A stretch of DNA of 64,000 nt from NCBI GenBank assembly GCA_963277665.1, contig OY728143.1, positions 236,211,591-236,275,590 on the forward strand. The letters run 5' to 3'. Below the pieces are notes generated by a model, which made no database searches, was not told the DNA's origin, and saw nothing but the letters and a program-made list of their open reading frames with translations. Source of the DNA: Viscum album. Its lineage: Eukaryota; Streptophyta; Magnoliopsida; Santalales; Viscaceae. Shown here piece after piece: positions 34,461-46,253 of this stretch; the stretch's first letter is position 1, and every line of letters begins with the position of its first letter. Both the position numbers and the translations under genes were made by a program.

Positions 34461-36836
34461 CTATTTTGTTTCTTTTTCCTTGGGCATAAGAAGTTTGACA
34501 ATTGTCTCTAGCTTCTTCATTTCTTTGTGGTCCTCCTCCACTTGCTTTTCTAAAGCAATGATTCTTGCATCTTGAGGCTTCGTTTCCACTACCTGAGCTT
34601 TAAGAGTTTCATCTTGGTTTAAAACCTTTTCATTCAACTGAATCTGAAGATCTTTTTCTCCCCTGTAGTACTAGACAGGAGAACTTAGCTTCCCATTCTG
34701 ATATTTTACCTCATGAATCTGAACATCTATCTCAAGAGTTAACATCTTCTCAAAAGATTTTGTAAGATCATTGATTTTAGAGTCTTTGGCATCAAAAGAA
34801 TCTTTAACATCTACTTGGAATTGATCAAGCTCTCTCATCTCTTGAACAAATTTCTTAGACAACTTGGTTATCTTCTTACAAGAAAATCTACGAGCATCAT
34901 AATTGATTAGAATGTTTTTATGATCAGCCTCAAGCTTAGCACACTTATCCATCACCATGGATTCAGAGTCCAATTTTTGATTTATGCTATGTTGAAGCAT
35001 CTAGAATCTGGATTCTATTTATAGAAAAATTAGAATGATGTCCACCAGCTTCTTTAGGGACTGTTCAACAAAGTCATCTTCAAGGACAAATGACCTTGAA
35101 TCTGATATTATGGTTGGAGATGGATCTTCCTCTGACTATATCATCTTCCTTTTGGATGATCCTCCAGCTTCTTTCCTTCTTATAATATCTATCATTAGAG
35201 TGTCAAAAACCACTTGTTGGCCCTTATCAACTTTCAGAATGGTATGTTCATCAGGAGATTGTTTCTCTCTCTCTGAATGTTGAACAATCTCATCTTCATC
35301 AACATTCTCATTCTTTACTCAAGCTTCAACATCCTCAGGCTGTATAAAGTCATGATTGTGACTTTCTTTATCAGTTAGCTTGTTCAATTCCTCTTCACAT
35401 TTCTCATCAACTTTAGGTGTATAAATTTTCGAAGATTTGGCTTGGGAAGTCCAAAGTGAAAAAATTTCTGAAGCATTATCCTTCTCATGATAGTATTCAA
35501 CTTGTTTTATTACATCAACAGAGCCACCACTACTCTCTTCTTGCAAGATATCTTCCACAACTTTCTGAACTCTCAACATTATTTCCTTATTATCTTTCTT
35601 CTTTTTATAATTTTTCGGAGTCTTTTCACCCGGAGTTTCAGGAAAAACCTCAACCAAAAAGGATTTTGGAATAGGTAAATTTTAGGATTCTACTTCAGTG
35701 GATTTCAGAAGAGGTTGAACAATCTCTTCCTCTGACATCTTTTTCTTCATCTTCTTCTCCTTCACTTACTTTTCTAATTCATCAGCCGCTTTCTCTTTCA
35801 AGCCCTTTGCCTCAGTAGGGTCAAATCCAAATTGTGGCTCCCCTTATTTTCTCTATTCTTTATCATACCTCAACTTAGAAACCACCTCATCAGGATAATC
35901 CTTTTGTTTCTTGGGTTTGGGCGGTGCAGATTGAGTTTCCTTAGACATAGGCGTTTTCTCACCAACTTCCACTTCCTTAAATTTCCTTTTCATCCCATCT
36001 TTCTTTGATGATTCCAGAGTTTGTTAATATTTTTGAACTGCCTCAGCCTCTTCCTCTGGTAAAGAGTAGAATTCTCCGAATTCAACAAAAAAACCCATTT
36101 TCATCCTCTTCAATGTATGACCACTAACCAACATTAGCTTGTAATTTCTTGGCTGGGAAGTGCATGAAAATTTATATGAATCAAGAATCTTGATAATAAG
36201 CCTAGAAAGAAAGGACGGATACATTATAATCTGAGCTTTAAAATTCCCTTCTTTAATATTCTTAATTGTAATCAAAACATGCCTCATCAAATTTAACATC
36301 CTTATATTTACCAAAAAATATAAGATGTATATATCACTCTTGTTGATATTATCCTTATCACTCCTTCTCAGTATGAAAATGCCTTGTACCCACAACTGTA
36401 GAATTTGATTATTCAGAGAGAGATGAGCAGTCTTAGATGTCTTAACATCTTTAAGTCCAAGGAATTTCTTGGCCTTTAATTTATTGAAACTTCCTTTCTA
36501 ATATGGCAGCTTATGTGAGAAAAATTCAGCTTCAGCTTCATATGATATAACCACCAAGCTTGCATCCTTGGTGTAAGATAATTTTTAATTCTTCTCATAG
36601 GACTTGAAAGAAAATATATCACTGCCATCTTCCTCTTGGAAGGAAACAGACTCGTAAAAGTCTACAAGCAAGTCTGTAAAAACCGGATACTGATTTGTTG
36701 GATTTGAAAAGCCTATATCCCCCTAGCCATAGAGCTTGATGTTAATAGATATAATAGAATCATAGTTGTATAAATTCGGATGCACCAGCCTTTCCCTGTA
36801 AACTAACCACTTAGAAATGGGCTTCGCAGTTGACAT
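34461..36836 (-). pseudogene. 3' ORF of the second copia (env-like, coiled-coil tail)
   Basis: ATG at 36836 opens a frame that can be followed to TAG 34461-34463, about 791 codons, without a frameshift but with about a dozen in-frame stops. The N-terminal third has Y-P-V-F-T-D-L-L-V-D-F-Y-E-S-V and, near 36,300, I-F-I-L-R-R-S-D-K-D and Y-P-S-F-L-S-R-L. These resemble the retroelement domain named 'putative plant transposon protein' seen in extra ORFs of plant elements. The middle (35,300-36,000) is charged, K/E-rich and low complexity. The C-terminal third (34,480-35,000) has heptad-like L/K/E runs and is a likely coiled coil. I see no clear membrane segment or signal peptide. SIRE-type relatives carry an env-like ORF here; the function is unproven. 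Confidence 0.6.
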
Positions 36837-37312
36837 ATCTTGAGACGTGGCTTCTACAGAAATTCAGAACTGAACTTTTTTGAATAAATCGGAATGGGCT
36901 TAGGAAATATTAGATCAGCCTTAAGTAAGGAGGACAGAGCATCGGGATGCAAAAGCTTGATATCTGATATGGTAAAAACCCTCGGGGGTCCCCTTTATGT
37001 AGGCGTTGCGATGACGGTCCTACTTCCACAGTAGATCGAACGATTGAGATTCATTGAGATTTGATCTGATGGTTGAGAAAAAAGCCATAAGGAAAACTTG
37101 ACTCTGAACTTTTGAGGTTTTTTGAAAAAAAAATGGATTTAAGAAAAACTAGAATCCGAGAAATTTTAAAACACATAAGAAAATAGAAACAAGTAAAATA
37201 TGATTACAAAGATATAAGTAATGAAATCATAAATTTTAGATTACCTAGGAAGATTGTTCATAATAGTTGATTTTCTTCTTGATGAAAATTTGACTATGAA
37301 AATCTTACAACC
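36837..37312 (-). other. Spacer upstream of the 3' ORF
   Basis: About 0.48 kb without a motif I recognise, between the tandem array and the 3' ORF start. It could be the leader from which that ORF is expressed, but no splice or promoter signal is certain. Confidence 0.4.
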
Positions 37313-37625
37313 AAAAATATGAGTACGAAAAACAAGAGTACGAAAAATTTCATTACGAAAATTATCAGTACAAAAATTTCATTAAGAAAATTCTCAATAT
37401 AAAAATTTCATTACAAAAATTCTCAGTACAAAAATTTCATTACAAAAGTTCCAGTACAAAAATTTCATTACAAAAGATCCAGTACGAAAATTTTATTAAG
37501 AAAGTTTCAGTATGAAAATTTCATTATGAAAGTTCCAGTATGAACATTTCATTACAAAAGTTCCAGTACAAAAATTTCATTTCGAAAGTTACAGTATAAA
37601 AATTTCATTACAAAAGTTTTGGAAA
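37313..37625. repeat. 28-bp tandem array between pol and the 3' ORF
   Basis: About eleven degenerate units of the form AAAAATTTCATTACAAAAG plus TTCCAGTAC. A looser, purine-rich tail runs to about 37,700. It is not found in the other elements of the window. Confidence 0.85.
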
Positions 37626-37810
37626 GATCATTATTAAAAATTTTGAAAATCTCATTATGAAAAATTTTGAAAATATCATTACAAAAAAAAAATCAAAATC
37701 TCACAAAAAAATGTACTCCCCCTATAAAAAAGAAGTTTATTACTGTATGGAGATTGTTTCAATGAGAAGTTAATGAAGAAGAATTAACTTACGGTTATCA
37801 TTCTTAAAAT

Positions 37811-38255
37811 CTATTTAATGTATTCAAATCTATCAGAAGGTAAATATTTTGTGAAAATATCAGCAAGTTGATATTGCGTTCCGATAAACTGAAGAATGAT
37901 ATATCCTTTTTGAGTGTGATCCTGAAGAAAGTGATGCCTAATATCTATGTTCATTACACGCGAGTGATGTGTAGGGTTTTTACTAAGGGAAATGGAACTT
38001 GTGTTATCACACAAAATTTGAGTCTTAGTAAAACTTAAGCCATAAATTGTAATTGTGTATTGCATCCACAACACTTGAGCGCAACAACTTCCAGCTGCTA
38101 CATATTCAGCTTCAGCAGTGGATAGTGATACTGAGTGTTGGTTCTTGCGTGACCAAGAAACTAATGAATCTCATAAGAAAAGAAAAGTTTTTCATGTACT
38201 TTTTCTATCCATTATACACCCACCAAAGTCAGCATCTGAAAAACTCTTTAAGATA
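37811..38255 (-). pseudogene. pol: pol: RNase H domain of the second copia
   Basis: In order: S-D-A-D-F-G-G (38,219-38,240), S-L-S-T-A-E-A-E-Y-V-A-A-G (38,095-38,135), L-C-D-N-T-S-S-I-S-L-S-K-N and H-I/V-x-I-D-I-R-H-H-F-L, then Q-L-A-D-I-F-T-K. The catalytic D, E and D are all present. Stops interrupt it between 38,075 and 38,250. It ends with TAA at 37811. Confidence 0.9.
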
Positions 38256-39259
38256 AAATCATTTCCAGAGGTATAAAATAATCATAGATACATGGTTCCC
38301 ATTATGTAGCTAAAAATTATTTTCACTACCTTTAAATGAGATTCCTTAAGATTGGATTGATATATGTCACATAAGAATACTAAAAACATTAAGTTTGGAT
38401 GACTAGCTTTTAACTATAGTAGGCTTCCTATCATACCTCTAAAAGATTTTTGATCCCCTGGTTTCCCGGCTTCATCAATATCAAGTGTGTTTGAGGTACC
38501 CATGGGAATACTAAAATTTATAGTGTTGTCATATCCATACTTTTAAAATATATATTTAATATAATTATGTTGAGACATATAGGTTCCTTCTCGTTTTTGA
38601 GAAATTTGAAAACCAAGGAAAAATGTTAACTCACCCATCATACTCATTTAAAATGCAGATTTCATTAGATTTTCAAAGGAATCAGTTAATGATTGCTGAT
38701 TTGAAACAAATATAATGTCATCAACATATATTTGAACAATCAAAACATTTTTCATTTAATTATTTATAAAAAGGGTTGGATCGACATTTCCCTTAACATA
38801 GTTATTTTGAATCAAAAATCTTGTTATTCTATCATACCAGGCTCAAGGGGCTTGTTTAAGTCCATAAAAAGCTTTAGTAATTCTAAATACATGATCAAGA
38901 TGTTTTTTGTCCTCAAAGCCAAGAGGTTTCTCAACATAAACTTTCTCTAGGACATAAACATTAAGAAAAGAACATTTCACATCCATTTGAAAAAGATAAA
39001 AATTGAAGAATGTTGTAAAGGCAATTAAGATACGAATAGATTCAAGTCTAGCTACTGGAGCATAGGTTTCTTCATAGTCTATTCCCTCTTGCTGATTATA
39101 TCCTTTAGAGACTAGTCTATCTTTATATCTAACAATGACTCCATTTTCATCACACTTATTTCTGAAGACCCACTTTACTCCAATAACAGATGTTTCCTTA
39201 GGTATTTCAACCAAGTTCCGGACTTTATTCCTTTCAAATTCATTTAGTTCATCTTGCAT
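38256..39259 (-). pseudogene. pol: pol: reverse transcriptase of the second copia
   Basis: V-K-W-V-F-R-N-K and D-R-L-V-S-K-G-Y-N-Q mark the N-terminal part. E-T-Y-A-P-V-A-R-L-E-S and Q-M-D-V-K-C follow, with the first catalytic Asp. G-L-K-Q-A-P comes next, then a stop at about 38,843, and the frame goes on to Y-V-D-D at 38717-38728, intact. G-E-L-T-F-F-L-G follows. The domain is complete in outline but has several stops. Confidence 0.9.
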
Positions 39260-39608
39260 GGCTTTGATCGAATCATCATCACCTAAAGCTTCATCAGGGA
39301 TTTTTTGTTCTAATTAGGAAGAAATTATAGATGTTATACTTCATTCCTCAAAGAAATTTGAGTCCTTATAGATTTATTTACATCACCAATGATACTATCA
39401 CTAGGATGATTCCAAAGAAAACCTGACTTGGGTTTTGTAAAACTTGTTCATCAATAAAGGGTAGAAAGTATTATGGGGTAAATGTTTCAGAAATATTTTC
39501 TTGATCATTTTCCTTATCAGAAGAATATTCTAACAAAGGATGATAATCAGTTTTTGAAAACACATCCGAGGATGTAGGTTAGGATGATTTAAAAACCAAA
39601 GGATCGGT
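39260..39608 (-). other. integrase-RT linker of the second copia
   Basis: About 350 bp of broken coding sequence, low in recognisable motifs, as is usual for the divergent integrase C-terminus of copia Pol. Confidence 0.5.
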
Positions 39609-40259
39609 TTAATCAAATTTTACATGCATTGTTTCTTCAATAGTACAAGTGTTTTTGTTGAAAACTCTATAATCCATAGAAGTTGTGGAGTAGCCTAAGA
39701 AAATTCCTTCATCAGATTTTGGTGCGAATTTTTGTAAGTTATCTTTATTATTCAGGATGAATACCTTGCAACCAAAAACATTGAAGTAGGAAAGTCTAGG
39801 TTTTCTACCATTCCATAACTCATAAGGAGTTTTATTAAGAAAATGTCTAATTAAAACTCGATTTATAGTATAACAAGCAGTAATTAAAGCTTCATCCCAA
39901 AAATATTTGGCTACAGAATACTCACTCAACATGGTTATAGTTATTTCATGAAGAATTCTATTTCTTCTTTCAACAACTCCTTTTTTTTGAGGTTTTCTGG
40001 GTACTGAGAAGTTGTGAGTAATAGCTTTTCTACTACAAAAAGTTTCTAAATCATAATTTTGAAATTCTCCACCATGATCACTATGAATAGTTTTAAATGG
40101 AAGGTTTTTCCCATTTTTAACTTGGGCTCTAAAACTTTTGAAATAAGAAAAAGCTTTATACTTCATTGATAGAAAATAGACCCATGTAAATATAGTGTAA
40201 TCATCAACTAGAACAAACACATAGTATTTTCCACCAATGCTTCCAGTTTTTTTGGACAA
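39609..40259 (-). pseudogene. pol: pol: integrase core of the second copia
   Basis: The longest open piece of pol here, 216 codons. I-H-S-D-H-G-G-E-F gives the second catalytic Asp and K-G-V-V-E-R-R-N-R the Glu. The first Asp (H-M-D-I-F) is in the previous frame, so a frameshift lies at about 40,230-40,260. Downstream T-P-Y-E-L-W and F-G-C-K-V-F-I-L and F-L-G-Y-S are the usual copia integrase tail. Integrase inserts the DNA copy and is not active alone in this broken form. Confidence 0.9.
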
Positions 40260-40849
40260 AAAATATCCATGTGCACCAACTGTAACACATCAGTTGTTGA
40301 GAATTCACCGACATATTTAAAACTAGATTTATGTTTCTTTCCATATTTAAAAGGATCACAAAACTTAGAAGAATCAAATCTATGCTCTGGTAGATCCTTA
40401 ACTAGTTTCTTCTTAGAGAGTTTACATAAGTTTTTAAGGATACGGTGACCTAATATTCTATGCCATAACCAAGAATGATATTTCATTGAACTTAGACAAG
40501 GTAAGTCTTGGCTCCTATGATCTTCTAAGTTTAGTGTGTAAACATTCTCTTTCTTATTGGCAGAGAGAATAAACTCTTCCTTAGAATTGTGTACCAAGCA
40601 TTTATCATTCCTAAAATTCACAAGGTATCCTTCATCACATAATTGACTTATGCTAATGAGGTTGTGCTTAAGACCCTTAACAAACAAAAAAGTTGCAGAC
40701 AAATTTTTACCAAAAAGAAAGATATTACCTATACCAACAATTTCTCCCTGAGCGTTGTCTCCAGAAGTTAATTTTCCTCCTTTCATCTTGATAATCTTTT
40801 CAAAATAGTTTTTGTTACCTGTAATATACCAGGAACATCCAGTATCCAT
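40208..40849 (-). pseudogene. pol: pol: protease and pre-integrase region of the second copia
   Basis: M-D-T-G-C-S-W-Y-I-T-G carries the intact Asp-Thr-Gly of the aspartic protease. L-K-H-N-L-I-S-I-S-Q-L-C-D is the family linker. W-H-R-I-L-G-H gives the two His of the integrase zinc finger, but the CX2C half reads F-C-D-P-F-K-Y-G-K, with its second Cys replaced. It ends H-M-D-I-F, the first integrase Asp. Open for 213 codons. Confidence 0.9.
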
Positions 40850-41019
40850 GTACCATGTATTGTTGTTGGTACATTCTTTATCTTCCTGAAAAAAAGAAAA
40901 TAATTAGACTTTTGGAATCCAAACTTGTTTGGATCTGAGATTTTTAGATAACAAAATTTTGGGCACCCACATCATCATTGAAAAATAAGCCTTATGAAAA
41001 CCAAAAAATTGGGTTTTGT

Positions 41020-41090
41020 TTAAGGAACAATTCTTTTCCCAGTGACCACCACTTTGAAACTTGGTACAAAATGGGCACTTTGAGGAACAA
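41020..41090 (-). pseudogene. gag: second zinc knuckle of the second copia, widened spacing
   Basis: The minus strand reads C-P-F-C-T-K-F-Q-S-G-G-H-W-E-K-N-C. Cys, Cys, His and Cys are all present, but seven residues lie between the second Cys and His instead of four. It lies between Gag and protease, in a different frame from the preceding Gag piece. Confidence 0.5.
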
Positions 41091-41280
41091 AAAAATTGTT
41101 ACTAAATGTTTGTTTTGCATGTGTATAACCAAATCTGGATTTGTTTCTTAAAGGTCGTATTTGTGAATATATCTTATCAAAATTTTATTTACCTAAGGAA
41201 AAGTTTGATAAACACTTATTTAAGGAAAAAAATTCGGACTTGAGTTTTATAAACATGTTTTTATCTTTAAAATAATTATA

Positions 41281-42815
41281 TTATGAACTAGATCTAGGCT
41301 CGAAAACACTTTTATTAGAAATTACATTTTTTAGATCTTGAGAAAGTTTATTCTTCTCAGAATTTAATTCCTTAAGTCTTTTTGAAATACTTATAAAATC
41401 AGAATTTTTCTTTTCACAATCTTTAAAAAGATCAGATATTTCCTTAGAAAGAATAGTATTCCTATAATTTTCCTTATCAAAAATTTTCATGAGTTTTGAG
41501 ATCTCAATCTCAAGAAGATTAGAAAACCTAAAAACTTCTTCATAGGTAGGTAAAGTATTTTCTTAATCAGAAGAAGATTCTTCATCCGAAGAGTTATAAT
41601 ATTTACTATCATTGGAATTTAAAGAAACATTTTTCAATGATTCAGCATTGTGTACCGTAGCCATATAGTAATGATTATCAGTAGGTAATCTGGCTATAAG
41701 ACCAAGATTCTTCTGTCCAGAAGATTCATAATCCGAAGATTCATCTGAAGAGTCACAACCACTGGCACTCCATGTATCATTAGCTTTCAGAACTTTCTTA
41801 TCTTTAGCTCTATAATACTTCTTCACGTTCCTTTCAGAATGCCTCTCTTTTCTTTATTTTCTTTTGAGCATAGGGGAATAAGGTCTTATGTGTCTAGAAC
41901 TCTTGCATTCATAGCATGTGGCTTCTGAATTTTTCTTATCTTTTCTTTCCTTCTTCTTATACTTGTATTGGGAATTTCTTTGTCCAGCTATCTTGTTCAT
42001 CCTTCGAGAAATATTTTCTAACTCATTCTTTGAGACTTCACTCCCACTAGATTCGGATTGGATACAAACCTTCTTAGATTTGGATCTAGTTACTTTCTCA
42101 GGAGTCTTAGATTTCATGTGATTTGATGTTGTAGTAAAATCCATAGTACCGTTCCAATTCTCCTTTTTTATGTTGTAATCATCTCCCTTCATCCTTGTTT
42201 CATGTTAGAGAAGTGTTCCAAAAAGTTCATCTAAGGAAATTTGAGTAAACTTCTTATTCTCATCAATAACAGTTCTCTTTGATTCCCACTCATTAGGTAT
42301 AATATCAATGATATTGTCAGCAAGAGCTTCATCATCTATACCTTTCTCTCCCATAGATTGTAAGATATTCATGATAGTCATTAACAATTGTTGTACCTTA
42401 AAATTGGGTTCTCCATAAGGTATGTTAAAACCATGATACTTAGCTCTAAGAATAACTCTTCTAGTATCAATCACTTTGGATGTACCAAAATGTGAAACTT
42501 CAATTTTATTCCATATACAGTTAGCTGCTTCATAGGAAGATATTTGGCTATATATATTCCTAGTCATTGAACATAGTAAAGTATTGTGTACCTTATAGTT
42601 TAATTGATAATCATGCTTCTCTTGGTTGGTGAAATTACTAACTTCCTTATCAGGAATTTGATAACCTCCAGTAAGCATAAAAAAATTTCTACTCCAGTAT
42701 TGATAACAAATGTCTTCATTCACTCTCTCTAATAGTCATAATCACTACCATCAAAAATTCGTGGTCTTGTAGGATTTATGTTTTCAATGGAACCAACATT
42801 GATTCCTGCCATCAT
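41281..42815 (-). pseudogene. gag: gag of the second copia
   Basis: Starts at ATG 42813-42815 (or 42812), about 140 bases after the primer site, with R-P-R-I-F-D-G-S-D-Y-D-Y. After a frameshift near 42,690, a single frame runs from 42,723 to 41,281 with stops near 42,205, 41,854 and 41,563. It has the capsid-like I-W-N-K-I-E and H-F-G-T-S-K-V segment (about 42,470), a zinc knuckle C-Y-E-C-K-S-S-R-H-I-R-P-Y-S (about 41,900) with the last Cys replaced by Ser, and an acidic Ser/Asp-rich tail. This layout is the UBN2-type Gag of SIRE-like copia. Confidence 0.85.
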
Positions 42816-42954
42816 AAAAATCTTTCTACACAAAAACATGTTAATTACAAAATTTCGGAATCAAGGATAATATTCATAAGTAAGAAAAATATATAGAATA
42901 ATGAAAAACTGAGCAATAAAAACTTATATGTCAGTATAAGTATTTCAGAGACCT

Positions 42955-42966
42955 CCTCTGATACCA
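42955..42966 (-). other. Primer binding site (tRNA-iMet) of the second copia
   Basis: TGGTATCAGAGG on the minus strand, two bases after the LTR end CTTCA. It matches 11 of 12 bases of the initiator-methionine primer site. Confidence 0.9.
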
Positions 42967-43783
42967 ATTGAAGGATTGAAATAATGATGTAGATGCTCAA
43001 TAGACAAGAGGGGGGTGAATAGTATACTTTAAAAATTTCCTTAAACAATTAATGATCTAAGTTTAACAAAGTTAAACTATGAAAATTCACAACACCTCTA
43101 ACACCAATAGAAAGATTGGTAAAAATTATGAAGTTACAAACTTCTAGTTCTATACACTTGCTTAAATCTGGAAAGTGATTTTGAAAAACCGGTTCAAGAA
43201 ATATAGATCCAGAAATTGAAACTTAACCAAAGTTTAAAATATGAGATTCTACCTTAAAGCGTATAGAATCTAATTGAATCTGAGTAAAAGTGTAAGGAAA
43301 TATAAGAAGATTATACTTTCCTTACAATAAAAAATGCAGTGGAAAAACTTGTAACAAAAACAAGTAACAAGATATAAATATTTTAACCTAATGAGAAGGG
43401 TATCCAACCACCGTGGATAAAGGTCCCTTGATTTATACTTTCAAGAAATTATGTCTTACCCACACTCGTGTAAGCTCTTGATACATAGATCGGAGTCTCT
43501 ATCTTGCTATCCCCGCAAGCCCTCAACTTCAAGGTAGTTAGAACCTTTGTCCTCCTCAGCAAGGAAGCCCTCTAACTTCAAGGTAGTCGGCACCTCTATC
43601 TTCCTATCCCTAGAAACCCTAAAATGTAATCACCAACATTCGGAGTCACATGAAGCAATCTGAACGAGCCAGTTTAGTACGCACAAGGCATGAAAAGCTT
43701 CTCTCTCTAGAAATCACCTTAATATCTTGTGGTCTCTATAGTGATCAACTTATTGTCTTATTGAGATCTTTCAAATGAGATCC

Positions 43784-43791
43784 TATTTATA
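43784..43791 (-). promoter_or_regulatory. TATA box of the second copia 5' LTR
   Basis: TATAAATA on the minus strand, at the same place as 32834-32841 in the 3' LTR, in the context of a repeated 'gagatcctatttata' stretch. Confidence 0.6.
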
Positions 43792-43907
43792 AGCTCGGTA
43801 GCAATGGTCGACTCCCTCCTCCAACAGTCAAATTTTCCTTAAATTTCAAAGGGACCTGTACACATGTCACTAAACCAACATTAAGTTAAAAATAGAATAG
43901 AAGACAT

Positions 43908-44085
43908 TGTTTTATAACAAAACATGTGTAACTGAAATCACGACATCGTTTTATAACAAAACATGTATAACTGAAAGCCTGATATCATTTTATAACAAAA
44001 ATGTGTAACTGAAATCATGACATCGTTTTATAATAAAACTTGTGTAACTAAAAGTACGACATCATTTTATAACAAACTTAACAAA
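43908..44085. repeat. 39-bp tandem array in the 5' LTR
   Basis: Four units plus a partial, matching 32958-33130. Confidence 0.85.
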
Positions 44086-44207
44086 TCTGAGTGTAAGTAA
44101 AAAGTTCAAAGTCTAACCATAAATTATTTTCGGAGACTATATTACAAGGATATTCGGATTCTATTTATCAAAATAATTCGGAGTCGAACGTTATAAAAGT
44201 TCGTATC

Positions 44208-44635
44208 CATAATTCATAATCATAATTTACAACCATAATTCATAATGTGAATTTATCCCATAATTAGTAATGAGAATTCATTACAAAATTATTAATGAGA
44301 ATTTGTCATCAGAATTCATAATGAGAATTTATCATAGAATTCGTAATGATAATTGGTCATCAGAATTTGTAATGAGAATTCGTCATCAGAATTCATATTG
44401 AGAATTCATCAGAGAATTTGTAATGAAAATTCATCACAGAATTTGTAATGAGAAATCATCAGAGAATTCGTAATGAGAATTCATCATTGAATTCTTAATA
44501 AGAATTCATCACAGAATTCATAATGAGAATTCATCACAGAATTCATAATGAGAATTCTTCACAGAATTTTTAATGAGTATTCGGCATTAGAATTTGTAAT
44601 GAGAATTCATTACAGAATTCAGAATGAGAATTCAG
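44208..44635. repeat. 25-bp tandem array in the 5' LTR
   Basis: About 17-18 units, matching 33255-33712. GAATTC sites are more often mutated here. Confidence 0.9.
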
Positions 44636-44895
44636 ATCCTGAAATAGAATTCTTCATATCTATGTATAATATGATTCCGATAATATAGATATGAATCCGA
44701 TTTTTATACTTGAGAAAAATATTGATATGAACAATGAAAATAAGATAGAGGTAAATTTCCTAAAGGAAGGATATTTTCCTTAGAGAAGTAAAACAGGGGT
44801 AAAAACAAATTTTCTTAAAGATAAGGTGTTTGGGATTTTCAAAACAAGAAGTAATGTAAAAGTCATAAGGAAAGCCTTATTGACTCAATATATCC

Positions 44896-45741
44896 TTTAC
44901 ATAAAAAATTATATTTAATGATAACACATTTTGATCATTAGTTAAATTTATTATTTGATATATTATGAATTATCTTTAAATGTAGTTATGGGATGAATAC
45001 GTTAATATAAAGAATCATTATTCATTGAAATTTATCATTCGATGAATCGGTATTTTCAAATCCTAATGGGTTTAACTGTTATTTTAAATTGAATTTTAGA
45101 GAGGTATTGTTAGTATGGGTATAATAATTTCAGATATCATTCCATCTAGTAATTAATCATTTAATTATTTTAGAATTTAACTATTTGTGTTATCCATAAT
45201 ATTTTAACATTTATAAAATCTATAGGGGAATATCATACTCATTTTAATGATTATATATAATTTGTCTTAATTTATTTACCATAATAATTTATTATGACTT
45301 ACAAAATTATTATTTTTATGTTATTGCTTATGAGATAGGTTTTATCAGTTATTTACCATTATATATTTATTGTTCCATATCATATTATTAAAATCATATT
45401 ATCAATTAAATTTCATTTTGTTTTAGTTATTTTTTCTTAATTTAGGATATATTCTAATATATGTAACAAGTAATTAGATGTTTTGTTCACCATTATTAGA
45501 TTCCATTTTTATGGGTCATGAATAATTAATAATTGATTGAGTGTGATGGATATAGATAATTTAATTTATTTATGTATTATTTTTTATTTTAATTCTCGTT
45601 TTGACATAGTTATCTTGTATGAATCTTATTCTTCAGGATTAATAAACTATTCTTTCCATTTGTATGTGATCAATTTTATCTTATTCCAATGTAATAATTT
45701 ATGATCTGACTATAGTTTATTGGAGTTAGGGTCATTTATAT
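44896..45741 (+). repeat. probable 3' end of an old plus-strand gypsy 5' LTR
   Basis: If the primer site at 45742 is right, the LTR would end at 45740-45741 (GGTCATTTATA). The second copia would then be inserted in this LTR, between 32,019 and 44,896. No coding here. Confidence 0.35.
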
Positions 45742-45753
45742 TGGTATATGTGG
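45742..45753 (+). other. possible primer binding site of the plus-strand gypsy
   Basis: TGGTATATGTGG; the first six bases and two later ones match the tRNA-iMet site TGGTATCAGAGC. It lies 340 bp upstream of the gag remnant, the expected side and distance. Confidence 0.4.
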
Positions 45754-46088
45754 ATGATTACTCTAAACATTGAGAAATAGATTTTGAAAAAATTAGATTA
45801 GGTAATATAATACTATGATACATTTTGAGGATAAGTATATATGAACATTCTATTGTTTTGATATGGAAGATATTATTTAGAATTTTCATAAAACTGAATC
45901 ACTATTTAGATACTGCATGTAGAATTTGTACTAGAACTATATCAACTGGGGGTAATATATATGAAAATGTTGTATTGGGATTGATCTGGTCATTATATAA
46001 TGGTATTCACATAAATAATGTTTCCTAGTTAGACAAACAAGTTTTTAAACAACATTATTCTCTTATATATGATAACCTCGTGCAATAA

Positions 46089-46253
46089 GACCCCCTACCA
46101 TTTGGTGGGACAAAATATCCAATGACATACAAAGAGTGGAAGAATTCTCCTGAGAAGATATATATGGCCTTAAGATGCAATGAAAATTAAAATGATACAC
46201 TTTTAGTGAATTTTATCAAAGGATAAACTAGTCATTTGTGGTCATTGGTCCAA
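46089..46253 (+). pseudogene. gag: gag remnant of the plus-strand gypsy
   Basis: A 55-codon frame with two stops reads P-F-G-G-T-K-Y-P-M-T-Y-K-E-W, then M-A-L-R-C-N-E-N, and L-V-N-F-I-K-G-x-T-S-H-L-W. This follows the pattern of Tekay-type Gag (F-x-G-x-x-D-P at the start, W, then R-C-x-D/N-E, and A-x-x-W-W at the end). It is the clearest evidence for an older gypsy element on the plus strand. Confidence 0.6.

Larger units (their letters stand above)
32020..44890 (-). mobile_element. SIRE-like Ty1/copia retrotransposon with a third ORF after pol
   Basis: LTRs at 32020-33962 and 42969-44890 frame a 9.0 kb internal region on the minus strand: primer site, gag, pol in copia order, a 28-bp tandem array, a 3' ORF of about 790 codons and the polypurine tract. 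Flanks are TATCA (32015-32019) and TATCC (44891-44895), a target duplication with one change. Length (12.9 kb), a Gag with a zinc knuckle and acidic Ser-rich tail, and an extra ORF after pol fit the SIRE/Maximus type. RT keeps Y-V-D-D and protease keeps D-T-G, but all frames have stops or shifts. Confidence 0.9.
42969..44890 (-). repeat. 5' LTR of the second copia
   Basis: Partner of 32020-33962 (1,922 against 1,943 bp). Plus-orientation start TGAAGGATTG. The outer end is GACTCAATA, where the terminal CA has become TA. Both tandem arrays are present in both LTRs, so they predate the insertion. Confidence 0.9.

Noticed and set aside
42955..42966. tRNA-iMet-like sequence
   Set aside because: Only the 12-base primer complement is present, with no cloverleaf around it. 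It is a primer binding site, not a tRNA gene; the same holds for 22124-22135.
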